Below are positions 26,143 through 34,889 of a stretch of DNA of 64,000 nt, piece after piece (within the stretch, counting starts at the first letter, position 1; each line of letters opens with the position of its first letter). A model generated the notes under the pieces. The model did no database searches. It was given only the letters and a program-made list of their open reading frames with translations, and had not been told where the DNA came from. The translations under genes and the position numbers were made by a program. Location of the stretch: NCBI RefSeq assembly GCF_012927045.1, contig NZ_JABBFW010000024.1, positions 20,260 through 84,259 on the forward strand. The letters are read 5' to 3'. Source of the stretch: Azohydromonas caseinilytica. GTDB lineage: Bacteria; Pseudomonadota; Gammaproteobacteria; Burkholderiales; Burkholderiaceae_C.

Positions 26143-26268
26143 ACCCCGCTGGCCGGCTTGGCGGTGCGGGGCATCGCCTTGCCCCCTTGGCGTCGAGGGT
26201 GATGACGGCCGGGCCAGGAAGGAGTACAGCAGCGCCAACGGGCTGCGAGCCCACGACCAGGTGCAGCC

Positions 26269-28668
26269 ATGAAGGCGATCCGCTCCCGTCAGGATGAACA
26301 CCAACGCCTGGAGCGCGCGCTGCGCACGCTCAGCGGCTGCAACCGGGCGCTGCTGCGCGCCAAGGACGAGACGACCCTGTTGCAGGAGATCTGCCGCGTG
26401 GTGGTCGAGGAGGGCCGGTACTGCCTGGTCCGCATCGGCCGTGCCGAGCACGACGAGGCCAGGACGGTCTCGACACTGGCGTACGCCGGGAGCGGCCTCA
26501 ATGAGGCCGAGGTCCGTGCGCTGTGGTGGGACGACAGCGAGCGCGGTCACAGCGCCACCGGCACGGCCATCCGCACCGGTGCACTGTGCCTGGTCAATGA
26601 CATGCAGGCGCACGACTATCCGCCCATGTGGCGCGACTTCGCGCGCCGCCGCGGTCTGGGCTCGGTGCTGGCGCTGCCGCTGTACATCGAGGGCGAGTTG
26701 TTTGGCGCCTTGAGCATCGGGGCGCCCGAGGCCGATGCTTTCGGCAGCCAGGAACTGCAGGTGCTGCGCGAGGTTGCCGATGACGTCGCCTTCGGCCTGG
26801 AATTCCTGAGGCTGCGCCAGCGGCGCGAGCAGGCCGAAGCCGAGGTGCTGCGCCTGAACCGCGCCCTGCGCACGCGCGCGGCCGTCAACCGGGCGCTGGC
26901 GCAGGCCGGGGATGAGGCTTCGCTGCTGCAGGAGATCTGCCGCGTCGCGGTCGAGGAATGCGGCTACCGGCTGGCCTGGGTGGGCTACATCGAGGCCGAC
27001 GAGGCCCGGACGATGCGCCCGATGGCGCATGCCGGCTTCGAGGACGGCTTCCTGGCGCTGCGGCGCAGTCTGGCCGCCTCCAAGATCGGCCGCACCATGG
27101 CGGCGTGTCTCGATGCGCAGCGGCCCATGGTCATGCGCGACGTGACGCGGAACCCTGCCTACCCCTTCCGCGAGGAAGCGCGTCGGCGCGGCTATGGCTC
27201 GCTGGTGACGCTGCCCTTGCGCGTCGATGGCGAGCTCATGGGCTCGGTGCAGATCCTGGCGGCGGAGACCGACGGCTTCGAGGATCAGGAGGTGCAACTG
27301 CTGGAGGCCACCGTGGCCGACCTCGGCTACGGACTGGCCGCGCTGCGCCAGCGGCTGCGGGCCGTTGCCGCCGAGGAAACCGTGCGGCGCCTGGCGTACT
27401 TCGACCCCGTGACCGGGCTGCCCAACCGGGCGCGCGTGTGCCAGTTGCTCAGCCAGGCCCTGGAGGCGGCACGCAGCGAGCGGCGGTCACTGGCCGTGGT
27501 GCGTATCGGTCTGGCGCACCTGCAGGAGCTCAACGCGACGCTGGGCAGCACGGAGGTCGACAAGCTGGTGCAGGCCGTGGCGACGCGGCTGCAGCAGGCC
27601 GTGGGCGACAGCGGCACGCTGGGCCGCCTGACCGAATCGGAATTCGCGCTCCTGCTGCCGCGCGCGGGCGCCGAGCCGGCCACGCTGCTGGCGCAGCGGC
27701 TGCTGGCGGCCCTGGACCAGCCGGTCGATGTCTCGGGCGTGCTGCTCGATGCGCGCTCGACGGCGGGCATCAGCCTGTTCCCGGGCCATGGCACGGAGGC
27801 CGACGAGCTGCTGCGCCGCGCCGGCATCGCGCTGACGCATGCGCGGGCCACGGGCGCCGCGGTGGCGATCTTCAAGAGTGGGTTTGACCGCGACTGCGCG
27901 CAGCGCCTGGCGCTCATGGGCGAGCTGCGCAAGGCCATTGAGCATGAGCAGCTGGACCTGTACTGCCAGCCCAAGCTCAAGATCGCGTCCGGCGAGGTGT
28001 GCGGCGCCGAGGCCCTCGTGCGTTGGCAGCATGAGCGCCTGGGGCCGATCAACCCGGGCCAGTTCATCTCGCTGGCCGAACAGACGGGACTCATCACGCC
28101 GCTGACCTACTGGATGCTGGAAGCCGTGCTGCGGCACAGCTATGCCTGGCGCGCGCAGGGCAGCGCGCTGCCCTTGTCGGTGAACCTCTCGGCCCGCGAC
28201 CTGCACGATCCCAAGCTGCTGGCCCGCATCGAAGGCGCGCTGGCGACCTGGGGTGCCGAGCCGGACTGGATCGAGTTCGAGCTCACCGAAAGCGCGCTGA
28301 TGCTGGACCCGTCGGCGGCGCTGGAGAAGCTGCAGCAGCTCAAGCGGCTGGACCTGCGCCTGGCCATCGACGACTACGGCACGGGCTATTCCTCGCTGTC
28401 GTACCTGCAGCGCCTGCCGGTGGATGCGATCAAGATCGACCAGTCCTTCATCCGCGGCATGCAGCGCGACGGCGACTCCGCGGCCATCGTGCATTCCACG
28501 ATCGACCTGGCGCACAGCCTGCGGCTGCTGGTGGTGGCCGAAGGCGTGGAGGACCAGGAGACCTACAGCCATCTCGCCGCCATGGCTTGCGACCAGGCGC
28601 AGGGCTACTGCATCAGCCGGCCGTTGCCGGCCGTCGAATTCCAGCAGTGGTGCGCGGGCCGGGCTTGA
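26269..28668 (+). CDS. GAF-GAF-GGDEF(degenerate)-EAL cyclic-di-GMP phosphodiesterase
   Basis: A 799-residue cytoplasmic signalling protein. Two GAF modules, ~25-180 and ~200-365, look like duplicates: each begins with a similar helix and DEASLLQEICRVAVEE or DETTLLQEICRVVVEE. A GGDEF domain follows (~375-535) in which the active-site motif reads TESEF (455-459), so cyclase activity is probably lost. The EAL domain (~550-795) keeps EALVRW (Glu581), NLSARD, ELTES, DDYGTGYSS, KIDQSFI and AEGVED, so it should hydrolyse c-di-GMP. No helix crosses the membrane. Confidence 0.92.
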   Translation: MKAIRSRQDEHQRLERALRTLSGCNRALLRAKDETTLLQEICRVVVEEGRYCLVRIGRAEHDEARTVSTLAYAGSGLNEAEVRALWWDDSERGHSATGTAIRTGALCLVNDMQAHDYPPMWRDFARRRGLGSVLALPLYIEGELFGALSIGAPEADAFGSQELQVLREVADDVAFGLEFLRLRQRREQAEAEVLRLNRALRTRAAVNRALAQAGDEASLLQEICRVAVEECGYRLAWVGYIEADEARTMRPMAHAGFEDGFLALRRSLAASKIGRTMAACLDAQRPMVMRDVTRNPAYPFREEARRRGYGSLVTLPLRVDGELMGSVQILAAETDGFEDQEVQLLEATVADLGYGLAALRQRLRAVAAEETVRRLAYFDPVTGLPNRARVCQLLSQALEAARSERRSLAVVRIGLAHLQELNATLGSTEVDKLVQAVATRLQQAVGDSGTLGRLTESEFALLLPRAGAEPATLLAQRLLAALDQPVDVSGVLLDARSTAGISLFPGHGTEADELLRRAGIALTHARATGAAVAIFKSGFDRDCAQRLALMGELRKAIEHEQLDLYCQPKLKIASGEVCGAEALVRWQHERLGPINPGQFISLAEQTGLITPLTYWMLEAVLRHSYAWRAQGSALPLSVNLSARDLHDPKLLARIEGALATWGAEPDWIEFELTESALMLDPSAALEKLQQLKRLDLRLAIDDYGTGYSSLSYLQRLPVDAIKIDQSFIRGMQRDGDSAAIVHSTIDLAHSLRLLVVAEGVEDQETYSHLAAMACDQAQGYCISRPLPAVEFQQWCAGRA

Positions 28669-28959
28669 GGACAGGGCGGGCGGGACGCTGAACACACCGA
28701 GCTGCCCGCGCAGTTCGAGACCAACGACGTGGATGCCGAAGTGAGCGCCGTGCTGGCCGGTATCGGCATCGACCAGCTGCCCAGCGACCTGGCCGCGCCG
28801 CTGGTGGAGCAGGGCCGCCTGGTGCGCCTGCTGGCGCGCCACACCACCGAGCGCTTCGGGCTGTACGTCCACTACCCGCAGCGCGCACACCTGCCGCCGC
28901 GCTCGCGGCTGTTCATCGACTTCGTGGTGCAGCGGCTGCAGGCGCGCGAGCGCTCCTGA
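28669..28959 (+). pseudogene. Remnant of a LysR-family regulator (C-terminal part only)
   Basis: The frame that continues directly after the stop of the EAL gene encodes about 85 residues resembling the end of a LysR effector domain: FETNDVDAEVSAVLAGIGID, LPSDLAAPLVEQGRLVRLL, then YVHYPQRAHLPPRSRLFIDF. No start codon with a plausible ribosome site and no HTH remain. It probably marks a deletion or rearrangement that removed the regulator once encoded ahead of the catabolic operon at 29112. Confidence 0.75.
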
Positions 28960-29111
28960 GCGGCCAGTGCCGCGTTGCCGGCATTGGCCTTCACTTGCAA
29001 TTTCCTCAAGCCAGCACGCCGCATTTCTCGTTTGTCGGCAGGGGCCTCGTGCACGAAAACTTGCAGCACTGCAGTCGCAGCAAGTCTTGAAATCCCTTTC
29101 CAGGAGACATC

Positions 29112-29465
29112 GTGTCCGAGCCTTCCTATCCCCTGTGGCGCCACTTCCCCGAGCCCGCGCTGCTGGCCTCACGCGACCTCGATTCCGGCGAGTTGATCTT
29201 TCCCGCGCTGAGCGCGGACTCCCCGCTGGCACCCCGCCACGAAACCGTGCCCCTGGCCGGCGTGGGTGAGGTCTACAGCTTCACCGTCATCCACCCCAGC
29301 CCCAGGAGCGGCGAGGCGCCCTACGCGCTGGGCTGCGTGGACCTGCCCGGGCCGGTGCGCCTGTTCGGGCGCCTGTGCGGCAAGCCGCGCCCGGCCATCG
29401 GCGACCGCTACGCGGCCCGGCCCGACGAGCGCTTCGGGTACGTGTTCGAGGCGGTGCGGGCCTGA
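29112..29465 (+). CDS. OB-fold DUF35-type protein lacking zinc-ribbon cysteines
   Basis: A 117-residue protein of the DUF35 group that partners SCPx-type thiolases or aldolases. The OB-fold half is clear (GEVYSFTVIHPSP, YALGCVDLPGPVRLFGRL, GYVFEAV). In normal members the preceding rubredoxin-like ribbon carries two CxxC pairs; here the matching stretch reads LLASRDLDSGELIFPALSA with no Cys, so zinc binding is lost. AGGAG lies before the GTG start at 29112. It opens a seven-gene operon, and the thiolase follows after 29 bases. Confidence 0.8.
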   Translation: MSEPSYPLWRHFPEPALLASRDLDSGELIFPALSADSPLAPRHETVPLAGVGEVYSFTVIHPSPRSGEAPYALGCVDLPGPVRLFGRLCGKPRPAIGDRYAARPDERFGYVFEAVRA

Positions 29466-29494
29466 GGCCGCGGCCACGACGCAAGGAGACCACC

Positions 29495-30640
29495 ATGCAG
29501 GACATCTACATCCACGGCGGCGCGATGACGCGCTTCGGCAAGCATCCCGGCGTGCTCGCGCCCGAGCTGGCGCAGCAGGCGATCCTGAAGGCGCTGGACG
29601 ACGCGGGCGTGTCCCGGGACGAGATCCAGGCCGTGTACTGCGCCAACGTGCTGGGCGGCATGATCGTGGGCCAGCTGATCGTGCGCGACCTGGGGCTCAA
29701 GGGCATCCCGGTCTACAACGTCGAGAACGCCTGCGCCAGCGGCGCCACCGGCGTGCACCTGGCCCGCCATGCGTTGCTCGCGCAACAGTACGACACCGTG
29801 CTGGTGCTGGGCATCGAGCAGCTCACCGCCCTGGGCGGCGGCACCATCCCGCTGCAGCGCAACGACCACAAGACCGAGCTCTACGCCAAGGCCGGCATGG
29901 TGCTGCCCGCCGTGTACGCCATGCGCGGCACGCGCTTCCTGCACGAGCGCGGCGCCACGCCCGCGGACCTCGCCGCCGTCGCGGTAAAGAACCGCCGCCA
30001 CGGTGCGCTCAACGAATATGCCCAGCAGCGCAGCGAGACCACGCTGGAGGAGGTGCTCGCCTCGCGCATGATCGCCGACCCGCTGACGCTGCTGCAGTGC
30101 TGCCCCTCGCAGGTGGACGGCGCCGCGGCCGTGGTGCTGGGCACGCGCCGCCGCGGCGTGCGACGGGCGGTGAAGGTGCTGTCCTCGGCGGTGGTCTCGG
30201 GCCTGCGCGAGGAGGCGCGCGACGACATCCTGGACGCCGAGATCACGGCCCGCGCCGCGCGCCAGGCCTACGAGCAGGCGGGCGTGAGCCCCGGCGACGT
30301 GAGCGTGGTGGAGCTGCACGACGCCTTCACCATCGCGGAGCTGCTGTACTACGAGGCGCTGGGCCTGGCGCGGCGCGGCGACGCGGTGTCGCTGCTGCAC
30401 TCCGGCGCCACGGCGCTGGGTGGCCGCGTGCCGGTGAACCCCAGCGGCGGGCTGCTGGCCAAGGGGCATCCGCTGGGCGCCACGGGTGTGGCGCAGATGG
30501 TGGAGATCCTGTGGCAGCTGCAGGGCCGTGCCGGCGCGCGCCAGGTGGAAGGCGCCAGCATCGGGCTGACCCAATGCACCGGCGGCGGCATCGCCGGCGT
30601 GGACCACGCCGCGTCCTCCGTGCACCTGCTGGGAGTCTGA
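29495..30640 (+). CDS. SCPx-type thiolase / acetyl-CoA acetyltransferase family protein
   Basis: A 381-residue thiolase-fold enzyme. The nucleophile motif is VENACASGATG (Cys80), the histidine motif is KGHPLGATG and the second cysteine is in LTQCTGGGIAG. The extra VELHDAFTIAELL places it in the SCPx / lipid-transfer-protein thiolase branch, some of which act as aldolases with a DUF35 partner. That partner is the gene upstream. It probably cleaves or condenses a beta-oxoacyl-CoA (or aldol) in the pathway encoded here; substrate unknown. AAGGAG precedes the ATG. Confidence 0.88.
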   Translation: MQDIYIHGGAMTRFGKHPGVLAPELAQQAILKALDDAGVSRDEIQAVYCANVLGGMIVGQLIVRDLGLKGIPVYNVENACASGATGVHLARHALLAQQYDTVLVLGIEQLTALGGGTIPLQRNDHKTELYAKAGMVLPAVYAMRGTRFLHERGATPADLAAVAVKNRRHGALNEYAQQRSETTLEEVLASRMIADPLTLLQCCPSQVDGAAAVVLGTRRRGVRRAVKVLSSAVVSGLREEARDDILDAEITARAARQAYEQAGVSPGDVSVVELHDAFTIAELLYYEALGLARRGDAVSLLHSGATALGGRVPVNPSGGLLAKGHPLGATGVAQMVEILWQLQGRAGARQVEGASIGLTQCTGGGIAGVDHAASSVHLLGV

Positions 30641-30642
30641 GC

Positions 30643-31407
30643 ATGGGCAACACCCGATTCGAAGCCGGCCAGGTGGCCGTCGTCACCGGTGCCGCCCGCG
30701 GCATCGGCCTGGGTATCGCGCAGCGCCTGGCGCAGGACGGGCTGAGCGTCGCACTGCTGGACCGCGACGCCGCGGCGCTGGACGAAGCCGTCGCCACGCT
30801 GGCCGCGCAGGGCTGTAAGGTCCTGGGCGCCACGGTGGACCTCACCGACTCGGCGGCGGTCAATGCCGCCATGGCCGAGGTCATCGCCACGGCCGGCCGC
30901 ATCGACCACCTGGTCAACAACGCGGGCGCCGTGCGCGACATGCGCTTCCTGAAGATGCGCGACGAGGACTGGGACCTCGTCATCGACACCAACCTGCGCT
31001 CGCAGTTCCTGTGCTGCCGCGCCGTGCTGCCGGGCATGGTGGAGCGCGGCTCCGGGCGCATCGTCAACATCTCCTCGCGCGCCTGGCTGGGCGGCTTCGG
31101 GCAGGCCAACTATTCGGCAGCCAAGGGCGGCGTGGTCAGCCTCACGCGCTCGCTGGCCATCGAGTTCGCGGCCAAGGGCATCACGGTCAACGCCGTGGCG
31201 CCGGGCATCGTGGACACACCGCTGTTCCGCGGCTTCGCGCCGGAGCTGCAGTCGCGGCTGCAGGCCTCGGTGCCGGTGCAGCGCATCGGCACGGCGCAGG
31301 ACATCGCCAACGCGGTGGCCTTCTTCCTGGACCCTGCCGCGTCCTACGTCACGGGCCAGACGCTGTACGTGTGCGGCGGCCGCAGCCTGTCCTCGCCCAG
31401 CGTGTGA
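30643..31407 (+). CDS. Short-chain dehydrogenase/reductase (FabG-like)
   Basis: A 254-residue classical SDR. The nucleotide-binding motif is TGAARGIG (15-22), followed by NNAG (92-95) and the catalytic triad Ser144, Tyr157 and Lys161 (NISS...YSAAK). The C-terminal segment VTGQTLYVCGG is typical of 3-oxoacyl reductases. In this operon it probably oxidises a 3-hydroxyacyl-CoA ahead of the thiolase. It begins two bases after the thiolase stop. Confidence 0.9.
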   Translation: MGNTRFEAGQVAVVTGAARGIGLGIAQRLAQDGLSVALLDRDAAALDEAVATLAAQGCKVLGATVDLTDSAAVNAAMAEVIATAGRIDHLVNNAGAVRDMRFLKMRDEDWDLVIDTNLRSQFLCCRAVLPGMVERGSGRIVNISSRAWLGGFGQANYSAAKGGVVSLTRSLAIEFAAKGITVNAVAPGIVDTPLFRGFAPELQSRLQASVPVQRIGTAQDIANAVAFFLDPAASYVTGQTLYVCGGRSLSSPSV

Positions 31408-31418
31408 AAGGAGTCGCC

Positions 31419-32219
31419 ATGAACATCCGGTTCGAGACCATCGGCCCCGTGGCGGTGCTGAGCATCGCGCGGCCCGAGGTACTGAATGCCCTGAGCGTCG
31501 AAGCGCTGCGCGAGCTGCGCGCACACCTGGCCGAGGTGCGCGACCGCGACGACCTGCGCGTGGCCGTGCTCACGGGGGAAGGCAAAGCCTTCTGCGCCGG
31601 GGCGGACCTCAAGGGCACGCAGTCCTCGCCCGCCACCTACCCCGAGGCGCTGTTCCGCAGCCCCGAGCGCGCCGCCGGCCTGGGCCTGTACGTCCGGCTC
31701 ATGGACCTGGCGGACCTGGGCCTGTGCAAGCCGGTCATCGCCGCCGTGAATGGCCATTGCCTGGGGGCGGGCCTGGAGATCGCGCTGCAGTGCGACCTGC
31801 GCCTGGCGGCTTCCAGCGCCAGTTTTGGGTTGCCGGAGGCGAGGGTGGGCTCCATTCCGGCCGTGTCGGGGCTGCACCGCCTGCTGCGCGCCGTTCCTGC
31901 GGCGCACGCGCTGCAGATGGCGCTCACGGGCGAGCGCATCGGCGCGGAGGAGGCCCGGCGCATCGGCCTGGTCACCGAAGTGCTGGAGGCCGAAGCCCTG
32001 CTGGAGCGCGCGCTGGCGCTGGCACAGCTCATTGCCGGCAACGCCCCGCTGGCGGTGCAGGCCATCAAGCGGCTGTCGCGCCAGACGCCGCACCTCAGCG
32101 ACGCCGACGCGCAGCAGCTCACCGAGCTGACCTGGGGCGTGCTGCGCGACACGGCGGACCGGCTCGAAGGCCGCCAGGCCTTTGCCGAGAAGCGCCCGCC
32201 CGTCTACACCGGCCGCTGA
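31419..32219 (+). CDS. Enoyl-CoA hydratase/isomerase (crotonase) family protein
   Basis: A 266-residue crotonase-fold enzyme. The oxyanion-hole segments AFCAGADLKG and NGHCLGAGLE are present, and both acidic positions used by true hydratases are kept (Glu120 and Glu140 in FGLPEARVGSIP). Hydration of a 2-enoyl-CoA is therefore likely. AAAGGAG precedes the ATG, and the gene lies 11 bases after the SDR. With the SDR and thiolase it forms a beta-oxidation-like module. Confidence 0.9.
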   Translation: MNIRFETIGPVAVLSIARPEVLNALSVEALRELRAHLAEVRDRDDLRVAVLTGEGKAFCAGADLKGTQSSPATYPEALFRSPERAAGLGLYVRLMDLADLGLCKPVIAAVNGHCLGAGLEIALQCDLRLAASSASFGLPEARVGSIPAVSGLHRLLRAVPAAHALQMALTGERIGAEEARRIGLVTEVLEAEALLERALALAQLIAGNAPLAVQAIKRLSRQTPHLSDADAQQLTELTWGVLRDTADRLEGRQAFAEKRPPVYTGR

Positions 32220-32245
32220 GGCGGGACAACCCGAAGGAGACAAGC

Positions 32246-33238
32246 ATGGACATCCACATTCCCCGCCGCACCGCGCTCGCTGCGGCCGTGGCCTGCACGG
32301 CGGCTGCGCTGGCCCTGCCGGCCCTGGGCCAGGCGGCATTCCCGAAGCAGAAGCCGATCACCCTGGTCGTGCCCTTCTCGCCGGGCGGCGGCAACGACAT
32401 CCTGGCGCGCGCCGTCGCGCCGAAGCTGGGCCAGCTGCTGGGGCAGACCATCGTCATCGAGAACAAGCCCGGTGCCGGCGGCAACCTGGGCACCGAGCTG
32501 GTGGCGCGCGCCGAAGCCGACGGCTACACCCTGGTCATCGCCTCCAGCCAGGTGACGATGAATCCCTTCCTGGGCATGAAGGTGCCGTTCCGCATCGAGC
32601 GCGACTTCGAGCCCGTGGGCCGCATGGCTTCGGTGCCGCTGGTGCTGGTGAGCCATCCCGGCGAGCCCTACCGGACGCTGCAGGAGTTCATGGCCTACTC
32701 CCGGGCTCATCCCGGCAAGTTGAGCTACAGCAGCCCGGGCAACGGCACGCCGCAGCACCTGGCCGGCGAGGTGTTCGCCAAGCTCAACAAGACCGAGATG
32801 CTGCACGTGCCCTACCGCGGCACGGGGCTGTCGGTCACGGACCTGATCGCCGGGCAGGTGCAGGTCTCGTTCGCCACCTACGCCTCCGTGGCGCAGCACA
32901 TCCAGGCGGGCAAGGTGCGCGCGCTGGGCATCGCGGGCCAGAAGCGCACGCCGCTCGCGCCGGAGCTGCCCACCTTCGGCGATGCCGGTCTGAAGCACTA
33001 CGACGCCAGTCTCTGGTACAGCCTGCTGGCACCGGCCAGGACGCCGCCGGACGTGGTGGCCCGGGTCAACGAGGCCATGGTGAGCGCGCTGAACGATCCG
33101 GCCGTGGCGAAGCAGCTTGCGCAGCAGGGCTTCGAGACGCAGCCTTCGACGCCCGCCGAGCTGAAGGTGTTCCTGGCCAGCGAACTCAAGCGCTGGGAGC
33201 GCGTCATCAACGACAACCACATCAAGGTGGCGCCATGA
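32246..33238 (+). CDS. Bug/TctC-type periplasmic substrate-binding protein
   Basis: A 330-residue exported binding protein. A signal peptide ends near ALGQAA (residue ~31). The mature part has the family landmarks ITLVVPFSPGGGNDILARAV, IENKPGAGGNLG and VPYRGTGLSVTDLIAGQV. Bug proteins bind small carboxylates or amides; most have no dedicated TctA/TctB partner, and none is present here. Its place in the middle of the operon suggests it captures the compound that the CoA enzymes degrade. Confidence 0.92.
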   Translation: MDIHIPRRTALAAAVACTAAALALPALGQAAFPKQKPITLVVPFSPGGGNDILARAVAPKLGQLLGQTIVIENKPGAGGNLGTELVARAEADGYTLVIASSQVTMNPFLGMKVPFRIERDFEPVGRMASVPLVLVSHPGEPYRTLQEFMAYSRAHPGKLSYSSPGNGTPQHLAGEVFAKLNKTEMLHVPYRGTGLSVTDLIAGQVQVSFATYASVAQHIQAGKVRALGIAGQKRTPLAPELPTFGDAGLKHYDASLWYSLLAPARTPPDVVARVNEAMVSALNDPAVAKQLAQQGFETQPSTPAELKVFLASELKRWERVINDNHIKVAP

Positions 33239-33660
33239 TGGCGCCCGGCTTCGCGGATGCCCCGGGCGGCGCGGACAACCCGTTGCTGCAGCACCTGGGC
33301 ATCGAGCTGGCCGAGGTCGCGGCCGGGCGGGCCGTGTTCCGCATCGACCTCGACCGCCGCCACCTCAACCGCCAGGGCAGCCTGCAGGGCGGCGTGGCCG
33401 CCACGCTGCTGGACGCGGCCTGCGGCTATGCCGGCCTCGTCGGCGCCGATGGGCAGCTGCAGGGCAACGCCGTGACGGTGATGCTCAACGTTGCCTACCT
33501 GCGCAAGGTGAGCCGTGGCCGGCTGCGCGCCACCGGCACGGTCACGCGCGCCGGCCGCTCGATGTACTTCGCCACCGGCGAGCTCGCGACCGAGTCGGGC
33601 GAGTTGATCGCCACCGCCCAGGGCGCCTTCAAGCGCAACTCCAACGCTTCGGGAGAGTGA
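33235..33660 (+). CDS. PaaI-type hotdog thioesterase
   Basis: A 141-residue single hotdog domain. The active-site region reads NRQGSLQGGVAATLLDAACG: Asn45 and Asp60 of the family are kept, but the usual His-Gly-Gly is Gln-Gly-Gly (Gln51). Activity may therefore be altered. PaaI-type enzymes release CoA from stalled acyl-CoA intermediates. The ATG overlaps the stop of the binding-protein gene (ATGA). Confidence 0.85.
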   Translation: MMAPGFADAPGGADNPLLQHLGIELAEVAAGRAVFRIDLDRRHLNRQGSLQGGVAATLLDAACGYAGLVGADGQLQGNAVTVMLNVAYLRKVSRGRLRATGTVTRAGRSMYFATGELATESGELIATAQGAFKRNSNASGE

Positions 33661-33662
33661 GC

Positions 33663-34889
33663 ATGCTGCGCAACGCGCTGGACGGGCTGACCGTCATCGA
33701 CTTCACGCAGATCGGCGCCGGCCCCACCTGCACCATGCTGCTGGCCGACATGGGGGCCCGGGTGATCAAGATCGAACCCCCGGGCGGTGAGCTCGGCCGC
33801 GGCCTGGGGCCGGGCTGGATCGGCGAGGACGCCGCACTGTTCCACGGTTTCAACCGCAACAAGCTCGGCGTGGCGCTGGACCTCAAGAGCGCGCAGGGCC
33901 TGGCGGTGGCGCGGCGGCTCATCGCCGAGGCGGACATCGTGGTGGAGAGCATGCGCCCCGGCGTGATGGCGCGGCTGGGGCTGGGTGCGGAGGCGCTCCT
34001 CCAGGCGCACCCGGGCCTGGTCTACTGTTCCATCTCCGCCTATGGGCAGACCGGTCCCTGTGCCGGGAACGCGGGCGTGGACGGCATCATCCAGGCCGAC
34101 TCCGGGTTGATGAGCCTGGTCGGGCTGGAGGGCGCGGAGCCCTGCAAGGTGCAGGCCCCGGTGGTGGACGTGATGACGGGCTACGTCGCGGCCATGGCGG
34201 TGCTGGCCAAGCTGGCGCAGCGCGCCCGTGACGGGCAGGGCGGCCACCTGGACGTGAACCTGCTGAACTCGGCGCTGGCGCTGCAGCAGTCCTCGCTCAC
34301 GAGCTGGCTCGCGGACGGCGTCCTGCCGGAGCGCGTGGGCAGTGCCGCGCCGTACTCGGCGCCGAACCAGGCGTTCCAGACCCGCGACGGCTGGGTGATG
34401 GTCGCGGCCTACATGCCCGAGCGCTGGAAGCGGCTGTGCGAGCTGCTGGGGCTGCCGCATCTGGCCACCGACGCGCGCTTCGCCACCTCGCCGCTGCGCG
34501 TGGCCCACCGGCAGGCGCTGGTGCCGCTGCTGGCGGCGGTGTTCAGGACCCGCGGCACCGACGAGTGGCTGGCGCTGCTGGGCGCGGCCGACATCCTGTG
34601 CGCGCGCGTGGCCACCTACGAGGACGTGGCCGAGCACCCGCAGGCGGCGGCCAACGGCATGCTGACCGAAGTGCGGCATGCACGGCACGGCACCATCCGC
34701 ATGCCCGGCTTCCCGGTCAACAGCGCGCAGGCCAATGCGTGTCCGCATCGCGCCGCGCCGGCGTGCGGGCAGGACACGCGGCAGGTGCTGCGGGACTGCG
34801 GGTTCAGCGACGAGGACATCGCGGCGCTGCAGGCGTCCCGGGCGGTGCACTGTGCCGAGGCGGCCGGTGCCGCGCTCACGCCGCCTTGA
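33663..34889 (+). CDS. CaiB/BaiF family III CoA-transferase
   Basis: A 408-residue CoA-transferase. The N-terminal VIDFTQIGAGPTCTMLLADM and KIEPPGGELGR are typical, and the catalytic Asp is in PVVDVMTGY (Asp169, matching CaiB numbering). It should activate the pathway's carboxylic acid by taking CoA from another acyl-CoA. I chose the ATG at 33663 because GGGAGA lies at good spacing; a GTG at 33657 overlaps the upstream stop and is the alternative. The end overlaps the convergent LysR gene by 14 bases. Confidence 0.9.
   Translation: MLRNALDGLTVIDFTQIGAGPTCTMLLADMGARVIKIEPPGGELGRGLGPGWIGEDAALFHGFNRNKLGVALDLKSAQGLAVARRLIAEADIVVESMRPGVMARLGLGAEALLQAHPGLVYCSISAYGQTGPCAGNAGVDGIIQADSGLMSLVGLEGAEPCKVQAPVVDVMTGYVAAMAVLAKLAQRARDGQGGHLDVNLLNSALALQQSSLTSWLADGVLPERVGSAAPYSAPNQAFQTRDGWVMVAAYMPERWKRLCELLGLPHLATDARFATSPLRVAHRQALVPLLAAVFRTRGTDEWLALLGAADILCARVATYEDVAEHPQAAANGMLTEVRHARHGTIRMPGFPVNSAQANACPHRAAPACGQDTRQVLRDCGFSDEDIAALQASRAVHCAEAAGAALTPP

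Noticed and set aside
27487..29232. Open frame of 581 codons antisense to the EAL gene
   Set aside because: No motifs, Arg/Gln/Ala-rich translation; shadow frame.
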